The position numbers were made by a program, and so were the translations under genes. The notes under the pieces were generated by a model. It worked only from the letters and a program-made list of their open reading frames with translations, had not been told where the DNA came from and made no database searches. Positions 16,047 through 24,248 of a DNA stretch of 64,000 nucleotides are shown piece after piece. The DNA comes from JAOZTV01 sp965371805 (lineage in GTDB: Bacteria > Acidobacteriota > Aminicenantia > UBA2199): positions 62,001 through 126,000 of the forward strand of contig CBDUZW010000003.1 of NCBI GenBank assembly GCA_965371805.1, given 5' to 3'. Positions within the stretch are counted from its first letter, which is position 1. Each line of letters opens with the position of its first letter.

Positions 16047-17213
16047 CTAAGGTATAAAAAAATCACTAACAATAGACCTGAAGTTTTCCTCCTGGAGCAG
16101 TTCCAGTTCTCCAATATACAGTAGTCCATCAGCCGGTATTCTATCTTCATCTTTGGTGGTCCTGACATGTTTTTTAACATATTCATTTAAACGGGAGATA
16201 TCCCCATTAAAGAGTTCAACCGCTGATTGGCCAATATACAGGTCTTTAAGATCCTCATCCAGATGATCAGCTTTAATTGTACAGATGAAGTTCTTTCCAT
16301 ATGCAGAATGCTCAAGAAGATCCAGTTCATCAATCAGCAAACTATTTACTGATGTGACCTCACCACTAACCGGAGAATAGAAAGGGATTGAATGCTCGCC
16401 CTGAATTATAGTAAAGAGCAATCCTCCTTTCTGCAGAAAATTCCCTACATCCGGGACATTAATTTTTTTTATTGTCCCGATTATTTTTTTTGCAAAATCA
16501 TCTATCCCCACTTCCAGAATCCCACTGGTTCTTATTTTACTCCAACAATGTCCTTTTGAAATAAACACCCCGCCCGGGATCTGGAACTCCACCTTTCCAC
16601 GAATGCCTTCATCCTTATGTGTAATATTTACCTTAGGCTTTAATACTTTTGAGATTCTTTCTTCTCTTCTGATCTGAAACTTCTTAACCATGGAAGTCAA
16701 TTCATCCTCAGTAAAAGGTTTCTGTATGTAGTCCATTGCACCAAATTTCATTGTTTCTACAGCAGTATCAATAGATGCATAACCAGTAATTATTATCACA
16801 TCAATATCAGGTCTGAGATGTTTTACGCTTTTACAAACATCAACACCATCCATTTCAGGCATTTTCAGATCTGTAAAGACAAAATCATAATCTCTTTTCT
16901 GAACAAGACTGAGTGCCTCCTTACCGGATTCTACAGTATCAATAGAGTATCCTTCCAGAACCAGTATTTTTCTGAAACTATCAAGAATGATCTCTTCATC
17001 ATCTACTGCAAGTATTTTGGCGACAGGATTATCTACCTCGACTCGCTTTAAACTTTTTGCCTCATGACTAAAATCAAGGTTTAGATTTGTCTCAAGTGCT
17101 TTAGCTCTTTCAATTTTTTTCTTTTTTAAATCTTTTTTCTCTAAATACATACGGATAAAAAAATCTGCAAGCACAAAAAAACAAACTGCTATCAAAACAA
17201 ATATGACACTCAT
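16047..17213 (-). CDS. membrane-anchored receiver domain fused to a GcvH-like lipoyl-fold domain
   Basis: N-terminal helix (1-22), a basic linker, a response-regulator receiver (about 66-185; DD at 71-72, phosphoacceptor D115, K165) and a GcvH-like domain (about 218-320; GHCWSKI, VGIDDFAKKIIG, FYSPVSGEV). In true GcvH a lipoylated Lys lies 8 residues before the Pro of YSPVSGE; here that position is E273. The domain therefore probably keeps the fold without lipoate. No DNA-binding domain is present. It is the third gene of a kinase, receiver-GcvH, receiver-GcvH operon. Confidence 0.8.
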   Translation of the reverse strand: MSVIFVLIAVCFFVLADFFIRMYLEKKDLKKKKIERAKALETNLNLDFSHEAKSLKRVEVDNPVAKILAVDDEEIILDSFRKILVLEGYSIDTVESGKEALSLVQKRDYDFVFTDLKMPEMDGVDVCKSVKHLRPDIDVIIITGYASIDTAVETMKFGAMDYIQKPFTEDELTSMVKKFQIRREERISKVLKPKVNITHKDEGIRGKVEFQIPGGVFISKGHCWSKIRTSGILEVGIDDFAKKIIGTIKKINVPDVGNFLQKGGLLFTIIQGEHSIPFYSPVSGEVTSVNSLLIDELDLLEHSAYGKNFICTIKADHLDEDLKDLYIGQSAVELFNGDISRLNEYVKKHVRTTKDEDRIPADGLLYIGELELLQEENFRSIVSDFFIP

Positions 17214-17298
17214 ATCATCCTCCTTATTAGGTATTATGACCCCCCCAAAGGGCTTCTTAACTGAAAAATCAAGTTATTTCTTCTCAATATTACTCCAT

Positions 17299-18111
17299 CT
17301 AATAGTGGTCTGAATTACAAGACAAAAGATATTTCGATTCCAATTCCATATCAGATGGAATCACCATATATATCCAACCTTTGAAATAGGGATCCTTCTC
17401 TAATATTGTCAGATCCTTTTCAACTGTATCATTAATTTTAACAATTCTGCCACTATATGGCGCCAGGATCTTATGATTTAACTTATCTATAGATGAAATA
17501 CATGCACACTCAGTACCTTGCTGGACTTCATCTCCTGATTTAAATAATCTTATTTTTTCAATAATTCCGATCGTTTTAACAAACAGATCCGTGATCCCAA
17601 TCTTAATAAGTCCTTCCTCCTGGGATAATGCCCAGCTGGCATAACCAAAACGCATATATTTATGCGGGCAGGGGATATGAAGAATTGAATCATTTTTTGA
17701 ATTAAAAAAAGTAGCATTCTTTAATATCTGAGAGTGGATCTTACTATAGTTCAATCCTCTCTTGATAACACTGATCAACTCATCATAACTAAACGGTTTT
17801 GGTAAAAAATCAATACCTCCCTCACAAAGTGATTTTTTAGATATCTCAAGCGTTGAATACCCGGTTGTCATAATAACAGGTGTCTCGACTCCCAAAGTCC
17901 TTAATTGTTTTAAGAATTGAAACCCATCCTCATTCGGCATCATTATGTCACATATTATAAGATCATATGATCCTTTTTTCAACTTTTCAATTCCTAAAGC
18001 GGCACTTAATGCTGTATCAACAGACCACCCCTCCAGACTGCAAGACTTGATTATCGAATCCAGTATAATCTGTTCATCATCAATTCCGAGTATAGAAACT
18101 GTTTCCATCAT
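17299..18111 (-). CDS. receiver domain fused to a GcvH-like domain with the lipoyl lysine retained
   Basis: Receiver at 1-120 (DD 11-12, phosphoacceptor D55, K105), then a GcvH-like domain (about 150-250; YASWAL, IGITDLFVKTIG, ILAPYSGRIVKIN). K210 lies 8 residues before P218, matching the lipoylated Lys of GcvH, so modification is possible, unlike in its neighbour. It has no output helix-turn-helix, so it may signal by protein contact. It overlaps the haem-sensor kinase gene by four bases, which makes it the likely phosphorylation partner. Confidence 0.8.
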   Translation of the reverse strand: MMETVSILGIDDEQIILDSIIKSCSLEGWSVDTALSAALGIEKLKKGSYDLIICDIMMPNEDGFQFLKQLRTLGVETPVIMTTGYSTLEISKKSLCEGGIDFLPKPFSYDELISVIKRGLNYSKIHSQILKNATFFNSKNDSILHIPCPHKYMRFGYASWALSQEEGLIKIGITDLFVKTIGIIEKIRLFKSGDEVQQGTECACISSIDKLNHKILAPYSGRIVKINDTVEKDLTILEKDPYFKGWIYMVIPSDMELESKYLLSCNSDHY

Positions 18112-19994
18112 ACAATTACTCCATGAGTTATATTATCAGCAGGCAGAAGTATCGAAAAAACAGTACCCTTATCAATGGCACTCTTTACAGAAATATTACC
18201 TTTATGACTATCAATAATCCCCCAGATTACGGATAACCCGAGACCGGTACCCTGCTGATCCTTTGTGGTATAGAATGGATCAAAGATCTTTGGAATATTT
18301 TTAGGAGGAATACCGCATCCATTATCAGATACTTTAATTTCAATAAAATCCCGGCTACCTTCATCCTCAATATTCTGCCAATACTGCCAGTCACACCCCA
18401 TAACCGCACAACCTTCAAAAGTACCCTTTCCGGGCACTTCAAAAAAATAAACCGGTCCGGAACATTTTGGACATATTTTTGATTTAAGTATCAGTGAGTC
18501 CTTACATTTTGTACACATAAATTTAACTTTTGACATTGGTTTTATTTGAATACCGTATATATTCTCATTCTTCCCATATATAGGGTCAAGATTTACAAAA
18601 CCCTCTTTTCCATTTAATTTCACCATTAATCGGATTGAGTCTTTTCCATGAATTTTGATCGAAGGATCAAGAAGATTGTGTCCCTTTAAACATTGTGCGG
18701 CATGAACATGAGTTACACCATAAGGTTTCAGACTGATCTTCCCTATATTAATATCAATAAGACCACCTTCCTGAGTACCAATTGCATGAATAGAATTTAT
18801 GATTAAATTTACAAAAACCTGTTGTATCTGATTACAATCTATCTGAACATCAGGAAGATTTGAGTCACTCTCTCTCCTCAGTTCGATATCGTTAATATTT
18901 AATTGATTTTCGATCACAGGTATGGCTCTGTCAATTACTGCGTTAATATTATGAGATTTTTTCTGAGGAACTGTCTGTCTGGAAAAATCCAATAATCCTT
19001 TAACAATATCTCTACTTCTCTTTGTTTCTCTTACGATCACTGCAAGATCTTTTTTAATTTCAGGCTGATCTTCCATCCTTTTAAGCAGAAAACTGGAATA
19101 TGTTAAAATACCTGTCAGAGGATTGTTTATTTCATGTGCGACTCCAGCAGCAAGCTGACCCAATGACGCCATCTTATCAGATTGAAAAAGCTGCTGTCTT
19201 GCGTCAGCAAGTTTCTGGGTCATATCATTGAAAGACCGCGCAAGCAATCCCAACTCATCTTCACTATGTATAGTAACAAAATGGCTCATATTTCCTGACC
19301 CAACCTTTTTGGTTGCCTCAAGTAATTTTCTAACAGGTCTGTTTATCCATATATGTACAAAGTATCCAACAACAAAACTGATAGCCAAGGTTGCAAACAG
19401 GGCAAAAATAAACATCCTTTTTTTATTCAAAGCAAGTTTCTGATCCAATGAGTTTAAACTGACAGTGATATCCAATACACCCAGTACAGTCTGATCCTTG
19501 GAATGGGCATGGCAATCTGCTGTATAGCAGGAGATTTCATTATAGATTGGATTTATACTTCCCATAACCCTGCCCTTATCCGTATGAAAGATCCGGGTTC
19601 TATCTGATATGGATAATTTTGAAAGCGGCTGTTTGCTTGCATGACAGGTAAAGCAGGCTTCTGCTTTTTTATCAACCATGATCCCTTTCATTTCAGGGTT
19701 TGGAGAATAGATAACCCTTCCATCTTTATTAAAAACCCTCACATCAAGTATGCCCGGTTGTGCACCGATCGTATTAATGATCTGATGAAGATCCTGCCGT
19801 TTATTTAAAAGCATATCATATTTTGTACTATTTTTTATCGTTTCACTCAATTGACTGGTATTCTGTTCGATCTCCGAGATAAGTGATTTTTTCTGATCTT
19901 TATTAATGACAACTGCTAGAATAGAAATAATGATAATCGTCGAAATGCCAACAGCAATAATAAGCTTTAAACTGACGCCGATAGAAAATTTCAT
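18108..19994 (-). CDS. haem-sensing histidine kinase with a zinc-ribbon-like insertion in its ATPase domain
   Basis: Membrane helices at about 9-30 and 193-217 flank a periplasmic sensor with CFTCH (114-118) and CYTADCH (156-162, CX4CH), so it should bind one or two c haems. HAMP (about 218-270) and HisKA follow with H287 in VAHEINNP. The ATPase N-box is at 396-402 and the G1 box DNGCGI at 557-562. Between them about 130 extra residues hold CTKC (494-497), CPKC (508-511) and two more Cys (529, 534). It leads an operon with two receiver-GcvH proteins. A redox- or ligand-sensing role is inferred. Confidence 0.85.
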   Translation of the reverse strand: MKFSIGVSLKLIIAVGISTIIIISILAVVINKDQKKSLISEIEQNTSQLSETIKNSTKYDMLLNKRQDLHQIINTIGAQPGILDVRVFNKDGRVIYSPNPEMKGIMVDKKAEACFTCHASKQPLSKLSISDRTRIFHTDKGRVMGSINPIYNEISCYTADCHAHSKDQTVLGVLDITVSLNSLDQKLALNKKRMFIFALFATLAISFVVGYFVHIWINRPVRKLLEATKKVGSGNMSHFVTIHSEDELGLLARSFNDMTQKLADARQQLFQSDKMASLGQLAAGVAHEINNPLTGILTYSSFLLKRMEDQPEIKKDLAVIVRETKRSRDIVKGLLDFSRQTVPQKKSHNINAVIDRAIPVIENQLNINDIELRRESDSNLPDVQIDCNQIQQVFVNLIINSIHAIGTQEGGLIDINIGKISLKPYGVTHVHAAQCLKGHNLLDPSIKIHGKDSIRLMVKLNGKEGFVNLDPIYGKNENIYGIQIKPMSKVKFMCTKCKDSLILKSKICPKCSGPVYFFEVPGKGTFEGCAVMGCDWQYWQNIEDEGSRDFIEIKVSDNGCGIPPKNIPKIFDPFYTTKDQQGTGLGLSVIWGIIDSHKGNISVKSAIDKGTVFSILLPADNITHGVIV

Positions 19995-20105
19995 CTTTAA
20001 ATTTTTCCATTTAAATTGATTCTAAAAATCCATTCATCATTTAAAAGATTAACAATTCTCATTAATATTCCTTCTATTTTTTAAGAACTTTATTTAACTT
20101 TGTTG

Positions 20106-20429
20106 TTATGAATTTAAATCAAAAACATTCCTCCTTTTAATATACAGGTCTGAGATTATTCCTCTCATTTGTCTGCACAAATTTACGAGTCTGAGATCTG
20201 TTAAAAAATAATAAACATTATGCCCTATCTTTTCAGATTTAACAACTTCATAATTTTTAAGAATCTTAAGATGCTGACTGATATTTGAGACTGTGAGATC
20301 AAGATTTTTTGCAAGTTCACCCACAGTAATTTTTTTGTCTCCGATCATATCAATGATCATTAATCTCTTTGAATTTGCAATTGATTTACAAAAATCAGCA
20401 TGTATTTCGTAAGTTTCCAAGTTATGCAT
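20106..20429 (-). CDS. ArsR-family winged-helix regulator
   Basis: A 107-residue regulator: FCKSIANSKRLMIIDMI, then VGELAKNLDLTVSNISQHLKIL and the wing VVKSEKIGHNVYYFL. I choose the ATG at 20427-20429 because GGAG lies 8 bases before it; an ATG two codons upstream is too close to the SD. No ArsR metal motif is present, but Cys near both ends could sense redox. It lies downstream of the haem-sensor operon and is divergent from the RseC gene. Confidence 0.75.
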   Translation of the reverse strand: MHNLETYEIHADFCKSIANSKRLMIIDMIGDKKITVGELAKNLDLTVSNISQHLKILKNYEVVKSEKIGHNVYYFLTDLRLVNLCRQMRGIISDLYIKRRNVFDLNS

Positions 20430-20435
20430 ATTCAT

Positions 20436-20731
20436 AACTCCATGAAACCATATTTAACAAACTATGTCAAGCTTTTTTCAATATTTTTTTTTAATAAAAC
20501 GGATTTTTTTTTATTTCAATTATAACTCGCAAATAATCCCTTTCAGCAAGATATTCCGTCTTATAAAACATTGTAAAATTGAGTTTCTAGAGTAAGATAA
20601 TTCGATAAGTTGACTTTTCTTTTTATAGACGTTAAAATATTTAAAAGGTGCTGATGATTTGAAATAATATCGTTTTTATTAGAATATTTTAACCATATTG
20701 ATGTAATAAAAATGAGCAGGAAGGGGATCAT
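20436..20731. other. 296-bp divergent intergenic region (ArsR / RseC)
   Basis: On the minus strand TTGACA (20464-20469) precedes the ArsR gene with only a weak -10. TTCAT-N6-ATGAA lies over the ArsR start codons and could be an autoregulatory operator. No gene is seen. Confidence 0.35.
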
Positions 20732-21154
20732 ATGAACAAAGAAGAGGGAATAATAACCCGCACAGAGGGAAACACAGCCTGGGTTAAGGTAAGAAGAAGT
20801 TCAATGTGCGAGTGTTGCAAGAGTAAAGAATCCTGTAATACACTGACAGATGAAAATATAATGGAAGCAGAAGTATATAATCCTTTAAAAGGAACAGTCA
20901 ATGATAGAGTCGAATTCATGATTTCAACATCCTCTCTTCTAAAGATCACAGGGCTCTTATATATGGTCCCGGTTATTTTTCTGCTTATCGGTGCAATTAC
21001 CGGTTATATTTTTTTTTCTCCTCCGGAATTTTATGCACTAATACTTGGATTATTCAGTTTCTTCCTGTCCTATTTTATAATACGGTTGATTTCAAACAAA
21101 ATTGTATTAAAAAGAAAATTCACTCCGGAGATCATCAAAGTTTTCAAATCTTAA
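20732..21154 (+). CDS. rseC: RseC/MucC-family membrane protein
   Basis: A 140-residue protein with the RseC layout: a short beta domain (MNKEEGIITRTEGNTAWVKV), a cysteine cluster CXCC-X5-C (C26, C28, C29, C35) and two membrane helices (about 71-92 and 96-117). RseC proteins keep company with Rnf complexes and SoxR-reducing systems; the Cys cluster may bind an FeS centre. A good SD (AGGAAGGGG) precedes the ATG. It is alone on the plus strand, with the rnf operon 11 kb away. Confidence 0.8.
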   Translation: MNKEEGIITRTEGNTAWVKVRRSSMCECCKSKESCNTLTDENIMEAEVYNPLKGTVNDRVEFMISTSSLLKITGLLYMVPVIFLLIGAITGYIFFSPPEFYALILGLFSFFLSYFIIRLISNKIVLKRKFTPEIIKVFKS

Positions 21155-21194
21155 AACGATTCACCTTCTCTAATGACCACCGTCCCGTAATAAA

Positions 21195-22130
21195 TTACCT
21201 TATATGAAGATGGTTTCTGGCAAGTTTCAGCCATTCATTTTTTTCTATATTTTCACTGATATTTTCTGCAGCAACTATACCGTCATGCATGGTCATTGTG
21301 GTAGAATTATGAACAGTACTGTTAAGGATAATTGACTCCTCTGCCATCCAGGCATCTGCTTCAGAACCTTGAAACGTATTCCCGATGGCTTTTCCAATAT
21401 TTTCAGGTTCAATCATCATTAGCCAGCCATCCCCATAAGGGTCACCAGTTAGCAGATCGGGTTCTTCAAGAAGATTATAATTAACGGTATCTACAATCCC
21501 CTCAAACGGAGATACAAATTCCAAATTCCCATATTTATGGTCAACTGACCAGAAATATTCTCCCTGACCAATTGGTTTTCCCAGATCCGGCAGGAATAAG
21601 TGATCCAGTTTCCCCAGCATCCGTCCGGCAAAATCATCAATCCCTATCCTGCATTTTCCATTTCTCTCGAGCTTCAGCCACATATGATTTCGGTAATAAT
21701 AAAGTTTTTCATCCATATAAAATCCACTTTCAAGTCTGAGTTCATTTTGGGAGATTGAATGCCGGTTGGACATCTCTTCCTGCATCATCTGATCAAATGT
21801 ACATTCGTTGCATCTAAAACTGTTAGGACATATTTTATAAGACACTTCCCCCATTAGCATATACCTGCATTTTCTTTCTCCAGCAGGAAGACTTCTGAAC
21901 TCTTCAGTCCATAGAGGAATCTCCTTCACCGGTTTTTTTATTGGCAGATCATTTTGGATTGAAACTTTCTGTTTCTGAACCCTATTTGCCATTGCCATAT
22001 CAAATTGACAGGAATCACACTGATAATGATTATTACAAAGTTTAAATGCGACTGCACCTGACTCCATCCATATACATTTTCTTTCATTTCCTGGAATAAC
22101 CTTTAATCCCATATTTTCAGTTTTTTTCAT
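21195..22130 (-). CDS. GcvH-like protein with two N-terminal four-cysteine motifs
   Basis: Two copies of a four-Cys motif (C19, C32, C38, C41; C88, C101, C107, C110) with pattern ERKC-X12-C-X5-CXXC and FDxMM after it, probably metal-binding. A GcvH-like domain follows (about 143-245; MWLKLERNGKCRIGIDDFAG, SPFEGIVDTVN, DPYGDGWL). At the lipoyl-Lys position there is Y200 with K199 beside it, so lipoylation is doubtful. It stands alone behind a sigma-54-type promoter and a strong SD (AGGAGGGG). Related four-Cys/GcvH proteins occur near haem-sensor systems in anaerobes (recollection, not tested). Confidence 0.7.
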   Translation of the reverse strand: MKKTENMGLKVIPGNERKCIWMESGAVAFKLCNNHYQCDSCQFDMAMANRVQKQKVSIQNDLPIKKPVKEIPLWTEEFRSLPAGERKCRYMLMGEVSYKICPNSFRCNECTFDQMMQEEMSNRHSISQNELRLESGFYMDEKLYYYRNHMWLKLERNGKCRIGIDDFAGRMLGKLDHLFLPDLGKPIGQGEYFWSVDHKYGNLEFVSPFEGIVDTVNYNLLEEPDLLTGDPYGDGWLMMIEPENIGKAIGNTFQGSEADAWMAEESIILNSTVHNSTTMTMHDGIVAAENISENIEKNEWLKLARNHLHIR

Positions 22131-22163
22131 CCACCCCTCCTATTTATTTTATTCAAAATTATG

Positions 22164-22180
22164 TAGCATTTTTCATACCA
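22164..22180 (-). promoter_or_regulatory. sigma-54 promoter of the GcvH-like gene
   Basis: On the minus strand TGGTATGAAAAATGCTA has GG and GC exactly 10 bases apart, the sigma-54 -24/-12 signature. It closely resembles the site at 47511-47527. The start would be near 22152, 22 bases before the ATG. Confidence 0.6.
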
Positions 22181-22323
22181 AGCTTTAGAAAAGTGGAGAA
22201 AAAAATAATCATTTTTTTTACCTTGAGATATACGCTACATAAGAGAAATAGAATTCAGAGCGTTCAGATATAAAAAGAATATTCCTCATAAAAACAAATA
22301 AAACTGTGTAATAACCAAACAGG

Positions 22324-22866
22324 CTATGTAGGGTTTTTCAACACATCTGAACATTTGTTACATATAAAAGGTGATTTAATATCTATGTCTGAGAGATTTC
22401 CTGATAAATTCATTGCGCAGTTTATATCATCACAATGGATCAATCCAAATAGATGACCGACTTCATGAACACCCTCTTTTAATATTCTTGAAACCAAAAT
22501 CTGTTTTTTCAATTTCTTCTCACTGATATTCTGTTTTAAATGAAATAGTGAAATGATACCGGTTTTTCCGCTTAATTGAGCTTCACCAAAAAACTGTGAA
22601 AAAACAGGAGAATATAGATCAGAATCTGTAATGAAAAGGATCTTCCCACTATTGTCGGGCAGATTTTTTGAAAAACAATTTAAAAGCTCAGTTGACTGGT
22701 ACTTATCTCCTTTTCTGAAATCTGACTTCTTCAGGTCAGAAATGGAATTCCATTCTGTTAAATCAATTTTTAATTTAAATATTTCCGCCAGTATACTTTT
22801 CAAATGATGAACCAGTTGACTATCTAATTCATCTAGAGGAATAATTGATAATTTTTCCAAACTCAT
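22324..22866 (-). CDS. archaemetzincin-family zinc metalloprotease
   Basis: A small peptidase of 180 residues. HEVGHLFGLIHC (134-145) followed by four residues and C150-A-M152, with a late CNKC (169-172), matches the archaemetzincin signature HEXXHXXGXXHCX4CXM plus CXXC. The three His bind catalytic zinc and the Cys a structural zinc. No signal peptide is seen, so it is cytoplasmic. It overlaps the NtrC-type regulator gene by four bases and is the last gene of a kinase-regulator-protease unit, an unusual neighbourhood. Confidence 0.85.
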   Translation of the reverse strand: MSLEKLSIIPLDELDSQLVHHLKSILAEIFKLKIDLTEWNSISDLKKSDFRKGDKYQSTELLNCFSKNLPDNSGKILFITDSDLYSPVFSQFFGEAQLSGKTGIISLFHLKQNISEKKLKKQILVSRILKEGVHEVGHLFGLIHCDDINCAMNLSGNLSDIDIKSPFICNKCSDVLKNPT

Positions 22867-24248
22867 TCATGTCTATTTTCTATCTTATACTTTTTTATCT
22901 TTGTATAGAGGGTTGTTCTATCAATTCTCAGATCTTTTGCACTTTTAGAAATATTCCAGTCATTCCTGTCCAGGATCGTTTTTATATGTGATCTCTCAAG
23001 CTCACTTAATGAATCCTGTGAAATATCTTCATTGGCTTCTTTTGGAGAAAGAGAATTTTTGACAACTGTTGGAATATTGTCAATAGTTAGTTCCGAAGTC
23101 TTGGATATGATAACAGCTCTCTCAATAACATTTTCAAGTTCCCTGACATTACCGGGCCATGAGTAAGCTATGAAAGCATCCATCGCCTCAGACGAAACAT
23201 TATTGATCTGCTTTTTTGTCTCTAATAATTTTTTATTTAAAAAATAATTGATAATCAGCGGAATATCCTCTTTTCTCTCCCGTAGAGGCGGCACATTGAT
23301 TATTATCACATTTAGCCTGTAGTACAGGTCTTCTCTGAATCTCCGTTCCTTTATCGCTGCTTCAAGGTCACAGTGTGTTGCAGAAATGATACGGACATTT
23401 ATTTTGATTGGTTCAGTACCGCCAAGCCTGTAGATAACTCTCTCCTGTAATACCCTTAAAAGATCCACCTGTGTCTTCTGACTGATATCTCCGATTTCAT
23501 CCAGGAAGAGTGTTCCATTGTGAGCCATTTCAAGCATGCCCTTTTTCCTTAAATTGGCACCTGTAAATGCGCCTTTTTCATACCCGAACAGTTCACTTTC
23601 CAGTAATGTATCGGGCAAGGCACCGCAACTTAAGGCAATAAACGGTCCATATTTACGTTTGCTATGCGCATGCAGAGCCTTCGCAATCAATTCTTTCCCC
23701 GTACCGCTCTCACCTCTTATCATTACAACAGATTCTGAATCTGCAACAGTCAGGATCAGTTCAAATATATCCTCCATTTTTTTACTTTTTCCGATAATTT
23801 CATCTATTCCATATTTTTTTCCAAGTTCTTTTTTTAAAAGCTGATTCTCCTTTTCAAGCATTTTAAACTTTAGAGACCTTCGAATAATCTGACTAATATT
23901 TTCAGGATCTACAGGCTTTACAACATAATCGAAAGCACCGTCCTTTATGGCAGTAACAGCCGTATCTACAGAGGCATAGGCAGTCATAACAATAAACTGC
24001 AGATCCGGATCAATTCTTTTACTTTTTCCCAGAAGTTCAATACCGTCCATTTCCGGCATTTTTATATCTGCTAGCACCAGGTCATAATTGTTTTTTTTTA
24101 TTTTATCGAAGGCAACACTGCCATTCTCAGCTGTTTCAACATCATACCCCTCTTCCTTTAACCAGTTGCTTAAAGATTGACGGACAATTCTTTCGTCATC
24201 TACGACCAGAATCAAGATTCCGGAATTGGTGTCATTTGACATCATCAC
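22863..24248 (-). CDS. NtrC-family sigma-54 response regulator
   Basis: Receiver (about 10-125, DD near 17-18, MPEMDG after the phosphoacceptor Asp), AAA+ domain with GESGTGKE (Walker A) and an intact GAFTGA loop for sigma-54 contact, and a C-terminal Fis-type helix-turn-helix (NISKSAKDLRIDRTTLYTKI). It activates sigma-54 promoters when phosphorylated. Starts GTG 24248, ATG 24245 and ATG 24242 are all within three codons; GGGAG favours the ATGs. It overlaps the haem-sensor kinase gene by 17 bases. The GcvH-like gene with a sigma-54 promoter 0.7 kb away is a likely target. Confidence 0.9.
   Translation of the reverse strand: MMMSNDTNSGILILVVDDERIVRQSLSNWLKEEGYDVETAENGSVAFDKIKKNNYDLVLADIKMPEMDGIELLGKSKRIDPDLQFIVMTAYASVDTAVTAIKDGAFDYVVKPVDPENISQIIRRSLKFKMLEKENQLLKKELGKKYGIDEIIGKSKKMEDIFELILTVADSESVVMIRGESGTGKELIAKALHAHSKRKYGPFIALSCGALPDTLLESELFGYEKGAFTGANLRKKGMLEMAHNGTLFLDEIGDISQKTQVDLLRVLQERVIYRLGGTEPIKINVRIISATHCDLEAAIKERRFREDLYYRLNVIIINVPPLRERKEDIPLIINYFLNKKLLETKKQINNVSSEAMDAFIAYSWPGNVRELENVIERAVIISKTSELTIDNIPTVVKNSLSPKEANEDISQDSLSELERSHIKTILDRNDWNISKSAKDLRIDRTTLYTKIKKYKIENRHE

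Noticed and set aside
16047..22130. Glycine cleavage H protein
   Set aside because: The GcvH-like domains are fused to receivers or Cys motifs, two of three lack the aligned lipoyl Lys, and no gcvT or gcvP is near.
22181..22323. Enhancer dyad for the sigma-54 promoter of the GcvH-like gene
   Set aside because: Only a direct TTCAGA repeat is seen; no CGTTC-N6-GAACG or other convincing dyad.
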